A DNA stretch of 55,093 nt, taken from contig NZ_JAALLN010000026.1 in assembly GCF_011751075.1 (NCBI RefSeq), forward strand, positions 1 to 55,093, read 5' to 3'. Positions 42,369 through 50,146 of the stretch are shown here, one piece after another (the stretch's first letter is position 1; the number at the start of each line of letters is the position of its first letter). The notes beneath the pieces were generated by a model. The model had not been told where the DNA came from and searched no databases. It saw only the letters and a program-made list of their open reading frames with translations. The position numbers and the translations under genes are program-made. This DNA comes from Flavobacterium poyangense (lineage in GTDB: Bacteria > Bacteroidota > Bacteroidia > Flavobacteriales > Flavobacteriaceae).

Positions 42369-42938
42369 TTAGTAGTTTGAAGTATTCTCAAAAATAAAAA
42401 TATCTTTATTTGTTAAATTTGTTACGGTTAATTTGCCATCATCCGTAAAGCCAAAAGTGAAGTATTCATCATAATTGTCTCCTTCTATTCTCTCATACTT
42501 AAAAAGTTCAACACCATTTTCTTTACCCAAGTATGTGTGCATTAGATATGGACTTCTACGATTTTCATTTTTAGATGTTGTAAATGCTAATATTAATGTA
42601 TTTCGATTTTCTCCTTGAAAACTTACTGTTGCAATAGTATTTATCCATTTTCCTTTCATCCCTTTGGGTTTTATTAATACTTTATCGTAATGAAATATTT
42701 CATCTTTTTTGTCAGTATGATACATTCCGTCTGTAGTTTGTTCATTTGTAGTTGTTTCGGACTCTTCTATTGCTTGATTTCTGTTCGACATTACTGTGTC
42801 TGAAACTTCGTTTGAATATTGTTCTGAATTTGTGTCGTATTCGTAAGTTGGTTCTGGTGTTACGGTACTTGCTTCCTGTTTACCGCAAGAATAAAAGCAG
42901 AAGAGTAACATTAATGATGCTGTTGCTTTTTTAATCAT
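42369..42938 (-). CDS. Lipoprotein, unknown
   Basis: 189 aa. SPII signal with C18 in LFCFYSC, a low-complexity Ser/Thr/Glu linker (SNEVSDTVMSNRNQAIEESE), then a beta-rich globular part (WINTIATVSFQGENRNTLIL..., YFTFGFTDDGKLTV). No family recognised. It is first in the minus-strand array and pairs with the membrane protein 21 bases downstream. Confidence 0.72.
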   Translation of the reverse strand: MIKKATASLMLLFCFYSCGKQEASTVTPEPTYEYDTNSEQYSNEVSDTVMSNRNQAIEESETTTNEQTTDGMYHTDKKDEIFHYDKVLIKPKGMKGKWINTIATVSFQGENRNTLILAFTTSKNENRRSPYLMHTYLGKENGVELFKYERIEGDNYDEYFTFGFTDDGKLTVTNLTNKDIFIFENTSNY

Positions 42939-43283
42939 CTTTAAATTTAAGTATTATGAAAAACGTTCTTTTTTCTGCGTAGGTTCTGATGAACTGAGGC
43001 ATAACTTGTATATACTACTGACAACATCAGACTTATCATCCCAAAATTGGGTAGATAATCTGACAAGGGTCAGGGTTTATTTATTATCAAATATATAATA
43101 ATAAACTTATAAATAATCAAAAGAACTTTTAATTCGTTGAATGCTTTTGGTAATGACAGTGTATAAAATTCAGTGGACTTGCTGTTTAATAGAATCAACG
43201 CTAACACGGTTTTTCAGTAGTAATATTAACGTCGAATCAAAAAATTAAACATCACTTAAAATTTTCAAATCTTGTATTAAATG

Positions 43284-43310
43284 GTTCGAATTCTGTACCG
43301 TCAAGGTCAC
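43284..43310. repeat. Direct repeat R1 (att-like, tRNA 3'-end type)
   Basis: 27 bases ending CCGTCAAGGTCAC; 24 of 27 match R2 at 44558-44584. The ending resembles the 3' end of a tRNA gene and is directly followed by a terminator hairpin, as tRNA genes are. Confidence 0.65.
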
Positions 43311-43320
43311 TTTAAAATTT

Positions 43321-43356
43321 AAAAAGCCTGAGAATCTAGATTCTCAGGCTTTTTTA
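43321..43356. terminator. Terminator after repeat R1
   Basis: AAAAAGCCTGAGAATC and GATTCTCAGGCTTTTTT form a nearly loopless perfect palindrome with a T6 tail. Confidence 0.85.
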
Positions 43357-43519
43357 TGATTCGAAAATGATTTTCAAAATTTTTGATTTTTTGTAATATC
43401 AGTATTTACAGCAAATTCCTGCTCGAACTCCAACACAGATCTAAGTTCCAGGATTACTATTTATTTGTACATCGAAAATAAAGCTACTAAACTCCCTTTA
43501 TCTAATAACTTGAAACATT

Positions 43520-44437
43520 TTGAAACAAGAAGTAATAAAAAATATATCTACAGAAAACGGAGCAAATGAATTTCAAATTCGTTTGCTTAAAAATGAAGGT
43601 GTTGGACTTTTGACAACTAAAAATGAAGAAAACTACCTTATCCTTGACAGTATAGACTTCTGGTATGACTTAATACAAAGCGAGTATCCAAAAAAGAAAA
43701 AATGCAGTTGTAAAAGCGAGTGGTTTAATATTGCATTTAATTACATACCAAGAACAGGAACGAATGATTTTAGGGAAATACAAATTATAACAACTTGCGT
43801 CCTTTGCAATAAAATCTCTAAACCAGTTTCAATAGACATTGATTATTCTCCAACTGAAGAATTAATCGAAAATCCCATTACTTTTTGCCCGAAACCAAAG
43901 ATTAAATATAAATTCCAAGAATTAAGTAGTTTTTGGTCAGGAGAAAATTTAAACGATCTTTTGAAGTTTATTTTCCACGACTTAAATCTTAATGTCTATT
44001 GTTGGTTTTCTCAACACCCAGAAAATAAAAACAGATTTGAGAAAGTATCATTTGAAAAGGCAATACAAATTATAACAGTTAATCACAGATACTTAAACTT
44101 CTATTTTTCGGAAAAGGAATTGGAAACCTCGAACTATATAAAGTTGATTAATGACAATGGAGTATATTTAAAAGAAGGGATCTGGCGGAGAGATGAAATA
44201 ATACAACTAACTGCTCCCTTTGTAATTATGGGTTACGGCCTTTCGTATCACATAAATTTCTGTAATCAATATCTTGACAAAGGAAACGTAAAAGATAAGT
44301 CCAAACAATTTGAAACAGTAACAACTCAGCTTAAAAATTGGCTTACAGAAAAATTTATAACTAAGCGAGGACCAAATTGCTTTGACGGACAAGCAGCATA
44401 TGAAAAGCTTATGGCAAAGAAAAATTTAAAAAGATAA
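43520..44437 (+). CDS. Cys-motif protein of unknown function
   Basis: 305 aa if it starts at the TTG of 43520 (MKQEVIKNIS); no good ATG exists near, so the start is uncertain. A possible zinc site is CSCKSEW near 62-68 with TTCVLCNK near 90-97. The second half (LSSFWSGENLNDLLKFIFHDL, then EGIWRRDEIIQL) is helical. No family recognised. The gene is bounded by the 27-bp repeats R1 and R2, each with a terminator, and so may be an independent cargo unit. Confidence 0.75.
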   Translation: MKQEVIKNISTENGANEFQIRLLKNEGVGLLTTKNEENYLILDSIDFWYDLIQSEYPKKKKCSCKSEWFNIAFNYIPRTGTNDFREIQIITTCVLCNKISKPVSIDIDYSPTEELIENPITFCPKPKIKYKFQELSSFWSGENLNDLLKFIFHDLNLNVYCWFSQHPENKNRFEKVSFEKAIQIITVNHRYLNFYFSEKELETSNYIKLINDNGVYLKEGIWRRDEIIQLTAPFVIMGYGLSYHINFCNQYLDKGNVKDKSKQFETVTTQLKNWLTEKFITKRGPNCFDGQAAYEKLMAKKNLKR

Positions 44438-44557
44438 AAATAGCCGCAAGTAATCCATAAACCTCAGACAAAATGTACAAAGTTTAGGCTAGGCAGGACT
44501 TGGAAGTACTGAGTCAAATAGACTTAAAAGTTGTTATTTAAAATCTTCTAACAAACG

Positions 44558-44584
44558 GCTCGAATTTTGTCCCGTCAAGGTCAC
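44558..44584. repeat. Direct repeat R2 (att-like)
   Basis: 27 bases, 24 of 27 as R1. The word TTTGTCCCGTCAAG at 44566-44579 is the exact reverse complement of 30052-30065 next to tRNA-Leu. It is followed by GTCAC and then a terminator. Confidence 0.65.
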
Positions 44585-44593
44585 AAAACAAGA

Positions 44594-44624
44594 AACCTAT
44601 TTCAAGATGAAATAGGTTTTTTTA
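44594..44624. terminator. Terminator after repeat R2
   Basis: AAACCTATTTCA and TGAAATAGGTTT form a 12-bp stem with a 3-base loop and a T7 tail. Confidence 0.85.
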
Positions 44625-44822
44625 TGCTAAATTTTTCCGCAATCTTGTCCTTTAGATATAAGAACAAAGTAATTCAATTCAAAACTTTGATTCACACTTC
44701 ACTATTTTACTTCAAAAGATGATTTTACAAAATATAAAAAATTGGATCATTCATTCTTAACTTTGTCTCAATATTAGCTTACAAACAAAATTGAGTTAAG
44801 AAAACACGATAGATAAACAAAC

Positions 44823-45764
44823 ATGACAAAGGAAGAGTCAATTAAAGAATATTACTTTAGAATCAACAAAAGCATAGATTACATTAAAGAAAACCTTCAT
44901 GAAGAACTTTCTTTAGAAAAGTTGGCTATTCTTTCTAATTTCTCAAAATTTCACTTCCATAGAATATTTAAGTCAGTAACAGGGACAACTATCAATGAGT
45001 TTATTAAAAATGCAAAGATAGAAAGAGCACTGTTTTTCTTAATGAACAATCCTTCAAAAACAATTAGTGAAATAGCCAATGATTGTGGTTTTTCAAATAT
45101 TTCGTCTTTTTCAAGAAGTTTTCGTGAAATCAAACAGACAACACCAAGCGAATGGCGAAAGCAACATAAAAATAGCAATATTGGTATAACGGATAGCAAT
45201 ATTGGAAAAATTCAACCCAGAATCGAGAACTACCTTGCGCTCAAATTAAATAATTTAAAAAAAATTGAAATGAGCGAAATTGTAAAACTTGATTTTGAAA
45301 TTAAAAAACTTGAGGCGTTTAATGTTATTTACATCAGAAATCTCAATATTCACAATCACGACAGTGAAACATTTGAAAAAATGTTCAAACAGCTTTTTAA
45401 TTGGGCTTCTCCCAGAAATCTAATAAATTTTCCTGAAACCAAAGCATTAACTGTTTACAGAAGCAATGCCAACTTATCAGGAATGCTTCAAGCGGACGTC
45501 TGTTTATCTGTCCCTGAAAAAATAACAGGAGAAGGCATAATCGGTAACACAACAATAAGCGGTGGATTATACGCTATTTTTCACAAAGAAGCCCCAATGT
45601 CTGAGTGCTTTAAAACCTGGAATTATATTTACGATGTTTGGTTTGAAGAAAATGGCTATCAGCCTGACAACAGAAACTTCTTTTTAAGTCATTTAAACGA
45701 CCCTAAAGCACATCCCGAAAAACTTCATATTATTGATATTTACATCCCAATAAAATTACTTTAA
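44823..45764 (+). CDS. AraC-family regulator with GyrI-like effector domain
   Basis: 313 aa. The N-terminal double HTH (SIDYIKENLHEELSLEKLA...FHFHRIFKSVTG...ISEIANDCGFSNISSFSRSF) is followed after about residue 150 by a GyrI-like/SOUL-type effector domain (FEIKKLEAFNVIYIRNLN ... GGLYAIFHKEAPMSECFKTW). Rob/SoxS-type relatives sense small hydrophobic molecules and drive efflux genes. A TAACTTTG box at 44758-44765 lies 57 bases before the ATG. Targets are not evident in the window. Confidence 0.9.
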   Translation: MTKEESIKEYYFRINKSIDYIKENLHEELSLEKLAILSNFSKFHFHRIFKSVTGTTINEFIKNAKIERALFFLMNNPSKTISEIANDCGFSNISSFSRSFREIKQTTPSEWRKQHKNSNIGITDSNIGKIQPRIENYLALKLNNLKKIEMSEIVKLDFEIKKLEAFNVIYIRNLNIHNHDSETFEKMFKQLFNWASPRNLINFPETKALTVYRSNANLSGMLQADVCLSVPEKITGEGIIGNTTISGGLYAIFHKEAPMSECFKTWNYIYDVWFEENGYQPDNRNFFLSHLNDPKAHPEKLHIIDIYIPIKLL

Positions 45765-46158
45765 CAATTGCAAAATTTATAAGCCTCAACAAAAACGAAC
45801 TAAATTTAAATTCGATGAAATTATTATTTAGTGTCTCATTTTCTGTTGTACCATCCGGTTTAAGCTTGTACAACTCAATACTGGCCATAGCGATTTCATC
45901 TCTTACAAATAATAAAAAGGCTTTTTCAGGATCAGAATATCTTGAGAAATATCTTTTATAATCATCAATCATCTTATCACTGAAATCTATTCCCACATTA
46001 ATCCCGTAATTGACTCCTATAAATTTTAACATATAAGTACCGGAACTTGTAACCATAGTGCCATAAACATCAATTGGAAATTGTTTGAGTTTAATAATTC
46101 GCAGATAAGATTGCGCAACGTAGACAAGACAACCAATTACCTCTATTTTCAAAAACAA
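45730..46158 (-). CDS. Hypothetical protein, possibly a fragment
   Basis: 142 aa. The middle (FPIDVYGTMVTSSGTYMLKF ... YSDPEKAFLLFVRDEIAMAS) reads like a true protein. The start (MFLKIEVIGCLVYVAQ) is doubtful and the end overlaps the convergent AraC gene by 35 bases. It may be the remnant of a chromosomal gene cut by the island's insertion. No family recognised. Confidence 0.4.
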   Translation of the reverse strand: MFLKIEVIGCLVYVAQSYLRIIKLKQFPIDVYGTMVTSSGTYMLKFIGVNYGINVGIDFSDKMIDDYKRYFSRYSDPEKAFLLFVRDEIAMASIELYKLKPDGTTENETLNNNFIEFKFSSFLLRLINFAIVKVILLGCKYQ

Positions 46159-46470
46159 TAAAGGCTGATAGCTTACTAAAATTCGAAATTCTTAAGATTT
46201 TCGACTCTTTTCAAACTTAAAAACAATCCTTTTAATCGGTGAAATCTGTGGCAAACTAAAAAAAGTAACCTTTGATTTCACCATTTAAAAGTTTTTTTTG
46301 ATTGGAAAGTATTATTCAACACCCCATTTTAGCCCCCATAGTAAGAAATAGCCCACGGAATTAGTTGATCCGAAATAAAAAATGAAAAAAAAAAACAGCC
46401 TCCAAACCGCACGTTTTCAGAAAAATAAAACCGTATTCGGGAATATAAAAATTTAAGTACGCCTAAACAC
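46159..46470. other. Gene-free AT-rich gap
   Basis: No gene, tRNA or strong hairpin seen between the hypothetical gene and the tRNA-Lys promoter. Confidence 0.5.
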
Positions 46471-46502
46471 TTGGAAACTTCAAAAAAAACTCCTTATATT
46501 TG
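46471..46502 (+). promoter_or_regulatory. Promoter of tRNA-Lys copy 3
   Basis: TTG at 46471-46473 and TATATTTG at 46495-46502, 21 bases apart. From CTTGGAAACTTC to TTTGCACCCGCATT it is almost identical to the promoter at 29687. Confidence 0.8.
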
Positions 46503-46526
46503 CACCCGCATTGAAGAAGTCAATAC

Positions 46527-46599
46527 GACTCGATAGCTCAGTCGGTAGAGCACATCACTTTTAATGATGGGGTCCTGGGTTCGAGCCCCAGTCGGGTCA
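46527..46599 (+). tRNA. tRNA-Lys (anticodon TTT), copy 3
   Basis: 73 bases, identical to copies 1 and 2, with its own promoter and terminator. It closes the accessory region on the right. Confidence 0.97.
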
Positions 46600-46601
46600 C
46601 A

Positions 46602-46634
46602 AAAGGTCAAGTAGAAATTACTTGACCTTTTTTT
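46602..46634 (+). terminator. Terminator after tRNA-Lys copy 3
   Basis: AAAGGTCAAGTA and TACTTGACCTTT pair around a short loop, followed by T7. Related to the hairpin at 29931. Confidence 0.85.
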
Positions 46635-47222
46635 ATGGTCAATCGGGAAAAATTCCAAGTTTTTTAAAAATTCCAACTTTTTTAGAAACGTTATCCCGGG
46701 GCGAAGTCTAATCTTCGCAAGCAGTGCATTTGTTAAAACGCAAGGTTCCCAATATAAAAAATAACAGTTTCGATAAAATCTTTGCGAACTCCTATGTTTG
46801 CAGTGAATTTTTTTCATGTAGATTTGCTTCGCCAGTTCGCTATCGCTCAGGTAGCAGATTTATTCAGATTGTTTTTATCTGAGCACAAAACAAATATCGG
46901 CTTAATCTGCAAAATCTGCGTGCAAAAGACTTTGCTTTATGTTAACACTTTGCGCACTTTGCGATCAACACAAACAAAAAAATCCTTGCGTACCTAGCGG
47001 TAAAAAAACACATAAAGTTTGCCGAAATTTTCGCTAACAGGTTTTCTTATTTATCCGGAATGTCCCCCTAAGCGAAGTCGAAGGGTCGAAGGGCTTTACA
47101 AACCACAATTACAAAACTTTTACATTTATTAATTATAATTTTACGGAAGTACTTCTCTTAATAATAAATCTTCCCTAAATTCGTTTCCTAAATAAATTAA
47201 CCTACTAATCCCAAATTAGTCC
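46635..47222. other. Gene-free gap with dispersed repeats
   Basis: No true gene; an open frame antisense to the tRNA is an artefact. 46948-47014 is a repeat word cluster (ACTTTGCGATCAACACAAAC and a TAGCGGTAAAA word) that recurs at 48023-48095. 47069-47090 holds AAGCGAAGTCGAAGG, a word shared with the MITE-like elements. Confidence 0.6.
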
Positions 47223-47723
47223 ATGAAAAAATTATTACTTCTATCATTTATGATGATTACGTTTTCGAGTTTCGCACAATCTGCAACCGGTTATTTTGAC
47301 AAAGCCCTAAAGAAAGCCGAAGCCGGAAACACTAAAGGTGCCATTGCAGATTACACCAAAGCCATTAGCATGAATTCCAAATTTGTTGAAGCCTATCAAA
47401 ACAGAGGAGTTGCCAAACTAAAACTGAATGATTTAAAAGGAGCTGCAGCCGATTTCAGTAAAACTATCGATTTAGACAGCATGAATGCGGATGCCTTTAC
47501 AGGAAGAGCCAATGTAAATTACAAACTGCAAAATTACCAGGGTGCTATAGATGACTGTACCGCTTCTCTTGGTTTAAATCCAAAAGATTATATCGCTTAC
47601 AATCTTAGAGGTCTGGCTTATAATAAAATCGGCGATAAAAAGAATTCTTGCAAAGATTTCGCAAAAGCGATAGAGTTAGGCAGCCAAAGCGCCATCAAGA
47701 ACAAAGCCTCTTTTTGTAAATAA
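47223..47723 (+). CDS. Exported TPR protein
   Basis: 166 aa. Signal peptide (MKKLLLLSFMMITFSSFAQS) and three to four TPR units (AGNTKGAIADYTKAISMNSK; LNDLKGAAADFSKTIDLDSM; LQNYQGAIDDCTASLGLNPK). Probably a periplasmic protein-interaction scaffold. It stands alone between two copies of an intergenic repeat and ends in a strong terminator. Confidence 0.93.
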   Translation: MKKLLLLSFMMITFSSFAQSATGYFDKALKKAEAGNTKGAIADYTKAISMNSKFVEAYQNRGVAKLKLNDLKGAAADFSKTIDLDSMNADAFTGRANVNYKLQNYQGAIDDCTASLGLNPKDYIAYNLRGLAYNKIGDKKNSCKDFAKAIELGSQSAIKNKASFCK

Positions 47724-47756
47724 ATACCAAGCGGTACTCTTACATACAACACACAA

Positions 47757-47797
47757 AGCAATCTGCAGTTAAAACAACCGCAGATTGCTTTTTCATT
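47757..47797 (+). terminator. Terminator after the TPR gene
   Basis: AGCAATCTGCAGTT and AACCGCAGATTGCT form a 14-base stem with one mismatch, followed by T5. Confidence 0.85.
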
Positions 47798-48173
47798 TTA
47801 CAAAAACCTGTGGAAAAATAGAATTCTTAGCTTTATGTTGCTTAACCGCAATGTTCGCAAAGGTTTACGCAAAGTTCACAAAAGCCTATAATACAAATTT
47901 TAATGGATTAAACTGTTATTTTAGTTTTACACTTCCCGCAAAAATAACCTGAATAGATCCGCATATAAAAAAAACCGACAAACATAAGAACTTGCTAAAC
48001 TAAAAAACACCTTTCTGATAAAGCTTTGCGAACTTTGCGATCAACACAAACAAAAAAAATCTTTGCACACTTAGCGGTTAAAACCACACATAAAATTAGA
48101 TGTCTAGGTGTTAAAAAAACAATTACTCCCAATATGCCAGATATTATTACATTTGTGATCAAACAAAATAACA
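47798..48173. other. Gene-free gap with repeat copy
   Basis: No gene. 48023-48095 is the second copy of the 46948 repeat (CTTTGCGAACTTTGCGATCA and on). The Kir gene starts at the end of the gap. Confidence 0.6.
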
Positions 48174-49136
48174 ATGGTACTTCTTAAGAAAATAAACAGC
48201 AAAGCAAAAACAAATCAAAATTCCGGCTTTGGAACCAATGCAAACAGTTATGGCGGAAGGTTCGTAAACAAAAACGGGACGGCCAACATCGAAAAAAGAG
48301 GCATGCATTTGCTACGTAGAATCAGTTGGTACCATACTATGATCGAAATGCCAAATTGGAAATTCCTTTCGATTTTATTTGCTTTTTATATTGCAATCAA
48401 TTTTATTTTTGCCCTGTTATATTACGCAATTGGCATAGAACATCTGGACGGAATAACAACCTCCGGCAGTGTACTTAACCAATTTGGTCAAGCTTACTTT
48501 TTTAGTGCGCAAACCTTCACTACCGTGGGTTACGGACATATTAGTCCAACCGGATTTTTAACAAGCGTCTTATCTTCGGCTGAAGCTTTAATTGGTTTGT
48601 TGTGTTTCGCCATTGCAACAGGTTTGTTCTTTGGAAGATTCAGCAAACCGACCGCCTTTTTAAAATTTTCACACCATGCACTAATCTCACCTTATGGACA
48701 AAGCAAAGCCTTAATGTTACGACTTGTCCCTTTTAAAAATACCAATTTTACCGACGCTACAGCAAAAATAGCCCTGGGGATGAGCATCGAAGAAAACGGC
48801 AAAATGATCAACAAGTTTTACAACCTCGAGTTGGAACTGGATCATATAAATGCACTCTCGTTAAGCTGGACATTAGTACATCCTATAACTGAAAACAGTC
48901 CGTTGTATAATTTTACAGAAGAGGATTTTAAAAAGATACATGGCGAAATCATGGTCTTCATTAGCACTTTTGATGATATGTTCAGCAATACTGTAGCAGC
49001 AAGTACTTCCTATACTTTTAATGAAATTGTTTACGGTGCCAAATTCGAAACCATGTACAACAGAAGCGAAGACAGTACTAAAACCATTCTACATTTAGAC
49101 AAACTTAACCACTTTGAGGCAGTTAACCTGGCTTAA
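48174..49136 (+). CDS. Inward-rectifier (Kir-type) potassium channel
   Basis: 320 aa. Slide helix and two membrane helices flank the pore loop with the filter TTVGYGH (about 116-122). The C-terminal half is the cytoplasmic Kir immunoglobulin-like domain (LMLRLVPFKNTNFTDATAKI...LSWTLVHPITENSPLYNFTEED). This is the KirBac layout. It mediates potassium flow across the inner membrane. Monocistronic, 72 bases before the CarH-like regulator. Confidence 0.94.
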   Translation: MVLLKKINSKAKTNQNSGFGTNANSYGGRFVNKNGTANIEKRGMHLLRRISWYHTMIEMPNWKFLSILFAFYIAINFIFALLYYAIGIEHLDGITTSGSVLNQFGQAYFFSAQTFTTVGYGHISPTGFLTSVLSSAEALIGLLCFAIATGLFFGRFSKPTAFLKFSHHALISPYGQSKALMLRLVPFKNTNFTDATAKIALGMSIEENGKMINKFYNLELELDHINALSLSWTLVHPITENSPLYNFTEEDFKKIHGEIMVFISTFDDMFSNTVAASTSYTFNEIVYGAKFETMYNRSEDSTKTILHLDKLNHFEAVNLA

Positions 49137-49208
49137 TCTATCATTTTAGCATTGTTTTAAGCCAGTATCCCGGATTTTAGTTTATTTTTGTTTACTTAAT
49201 CACCAAAA

Positions 49209-50108
49209 ATGGTAAACAACATAAAAACTGTTTTCAGCATAAAAGATCTTGAGAACTTATCCGGAATAAAAGCACATACGATTCGTATCTGGGAAAAAAG
49301 ATATAATATTCTTGAGCCCATGAGAACGGACACCAATATCAGACTTTATAATCTGCAAAATCTTCAGAAGCTTCTAAACATAACATTATTACACGAATAC
49401 GGTTATAAGATTTCTAAAATCGCCACTTATCCTGATGAAAAGATTCCGCAGTTAGTTCGTGAAATCATCTCAAAAAAGAATTCACAAAACTATGCCATTA
49501 CTTCCTTTAAAATGGCCATGATGAATTTTGATCAGGAACTATTCTTCAATACTTTTGATTGGCTAATTTCAGAAAAAACATTCAAAGAAGTTTTCAAAGA
49601 ACATTTTCTTCCTTTATTAAAAGAATTAGGCTTTTTATGGCAATCAGAAACCATAACTCCTGCAAATGAGCACTTCATGAGTCATTTAATCAAGCAGAAA
49701 ATACTAATTTATACCGAAAGCCTACAAATACAAAAGCCTACCAAAACCGATCGCATTTTTGTTCTTTCCCTACCCTTAAACGAAATTCATCAAATCGGAT
49801 TGCTTTATCTTCAATATGAAATTCTCTCAAAAGGATACAAAACTATTTACTTAGGCGAAAGCATGCCAGTTGAAAACCTGCAGGATCTTACAAAACATTT
49901 TGACAATATCACTTTTATATCCTTCATGACTGTTCAGCCGGATCGCAGTGTTATCAACCAATATGTAAAATCAATGGGACAAAAATTACTCCTGAAAAAC
50001 AACGAAATCTGGCTTATGGGAAAAATGGTTGAACACATAGACCAAAAAAATTTACCGGACAGAATCCGCATTTTCGATTCCATGGATGAAACAATAGAAC
50101 GAATATAA
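49209..50108 (+). CDS. CarH/LitR-like B12-binding MerR regulator (probable photoreceptor)
   Basis: 299 aa. MerR HTH at the N-terminus (FSIKDLENLSGIKAHTIRIWEKRYN). The helix bundle has W144 and E154-H155 with exactly nine residues between, the W-x9-EH light-sensor motif of CarH. The cobalamin domain has E192-I-H194-Q-I-G197, close to the DxHxxG motif for the lower axial His. In CarH, adenosylcobalamin holds a repressor tetramer in the dark and light breaks it. The carotenoid genes and a photolyase lie directly downstream, the expected regulon. A TATTTTTG box is at 49183-49190. Confidence 0.92.
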   Translation: MVNNIKTVFSIKDLENLSGIKAHTIRIWEKRYNILEPMRTDTNIRLYNLQNLQKLLNITLLHEYGYKISKIATYPDEKIPQLVREIISKKNSQNYAITSFKMAMMNFDQELFFNTFDWLISEKTFKEVFKEHFLPLLKELGFLWQSETITPANEHFMSHLIKQKILIYTESLQIQKPTKTDRIFVLSLPLNEIHQIGLLYLQYEILSKGYKTIYLGESMPVENLQDLTKHFDNITFISFMTVQPDRSVINQYVKSMGQKLLLKNNEIWLMGKMVEHIDQKNLPDRIRIFDSMDETIERI

Positions 50109-50112
50109 ATAT

Positions 50113-50146
50113 TTTGTTTAAAGTTTTTGTACATTTGTTAAACAAA
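50113..50146 (+). promoter_or_regulatory. crt promoter with overlapping palindrome
   Basis: A TACATTTG -7 box at 50130-50137 lies inside an inverted pair TTTGTTTA (50113-50120) and TAAACAAA (50139-50146). The box ends 8 bases before the crtI ATG. The palindrome is well placed to be the operator of the CarH-like protein. Confidence 0.6.

Larger units (their letters stand above)
42939..43519. other. Gene-free gap with degenerate attC-like end and a stem-loop
   Basis: 42957-43004 contains AACGTTCTTTTTTCTGC and GAGGCATAACTTG, words like the ends of site D, so it may be a decayed site. 43031-43065 is a long imperfect hairpin (CAGACTTATC..CCCAA/TTGGG..GATAATCTG) within GACAACA..TGACAAGGGTCA. The direct repeat R1 and a terminator follow at 43284-43356. 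Confidence 0.55.

Noticed and set aside
46494..46817. 107-aa frame on the minus strand across tRNA-Lys copy 3
   Set aside because: It reads antisense through the tRNA (CDPTGARTQDP is a well-known antisense-tRNA product); no protein features.
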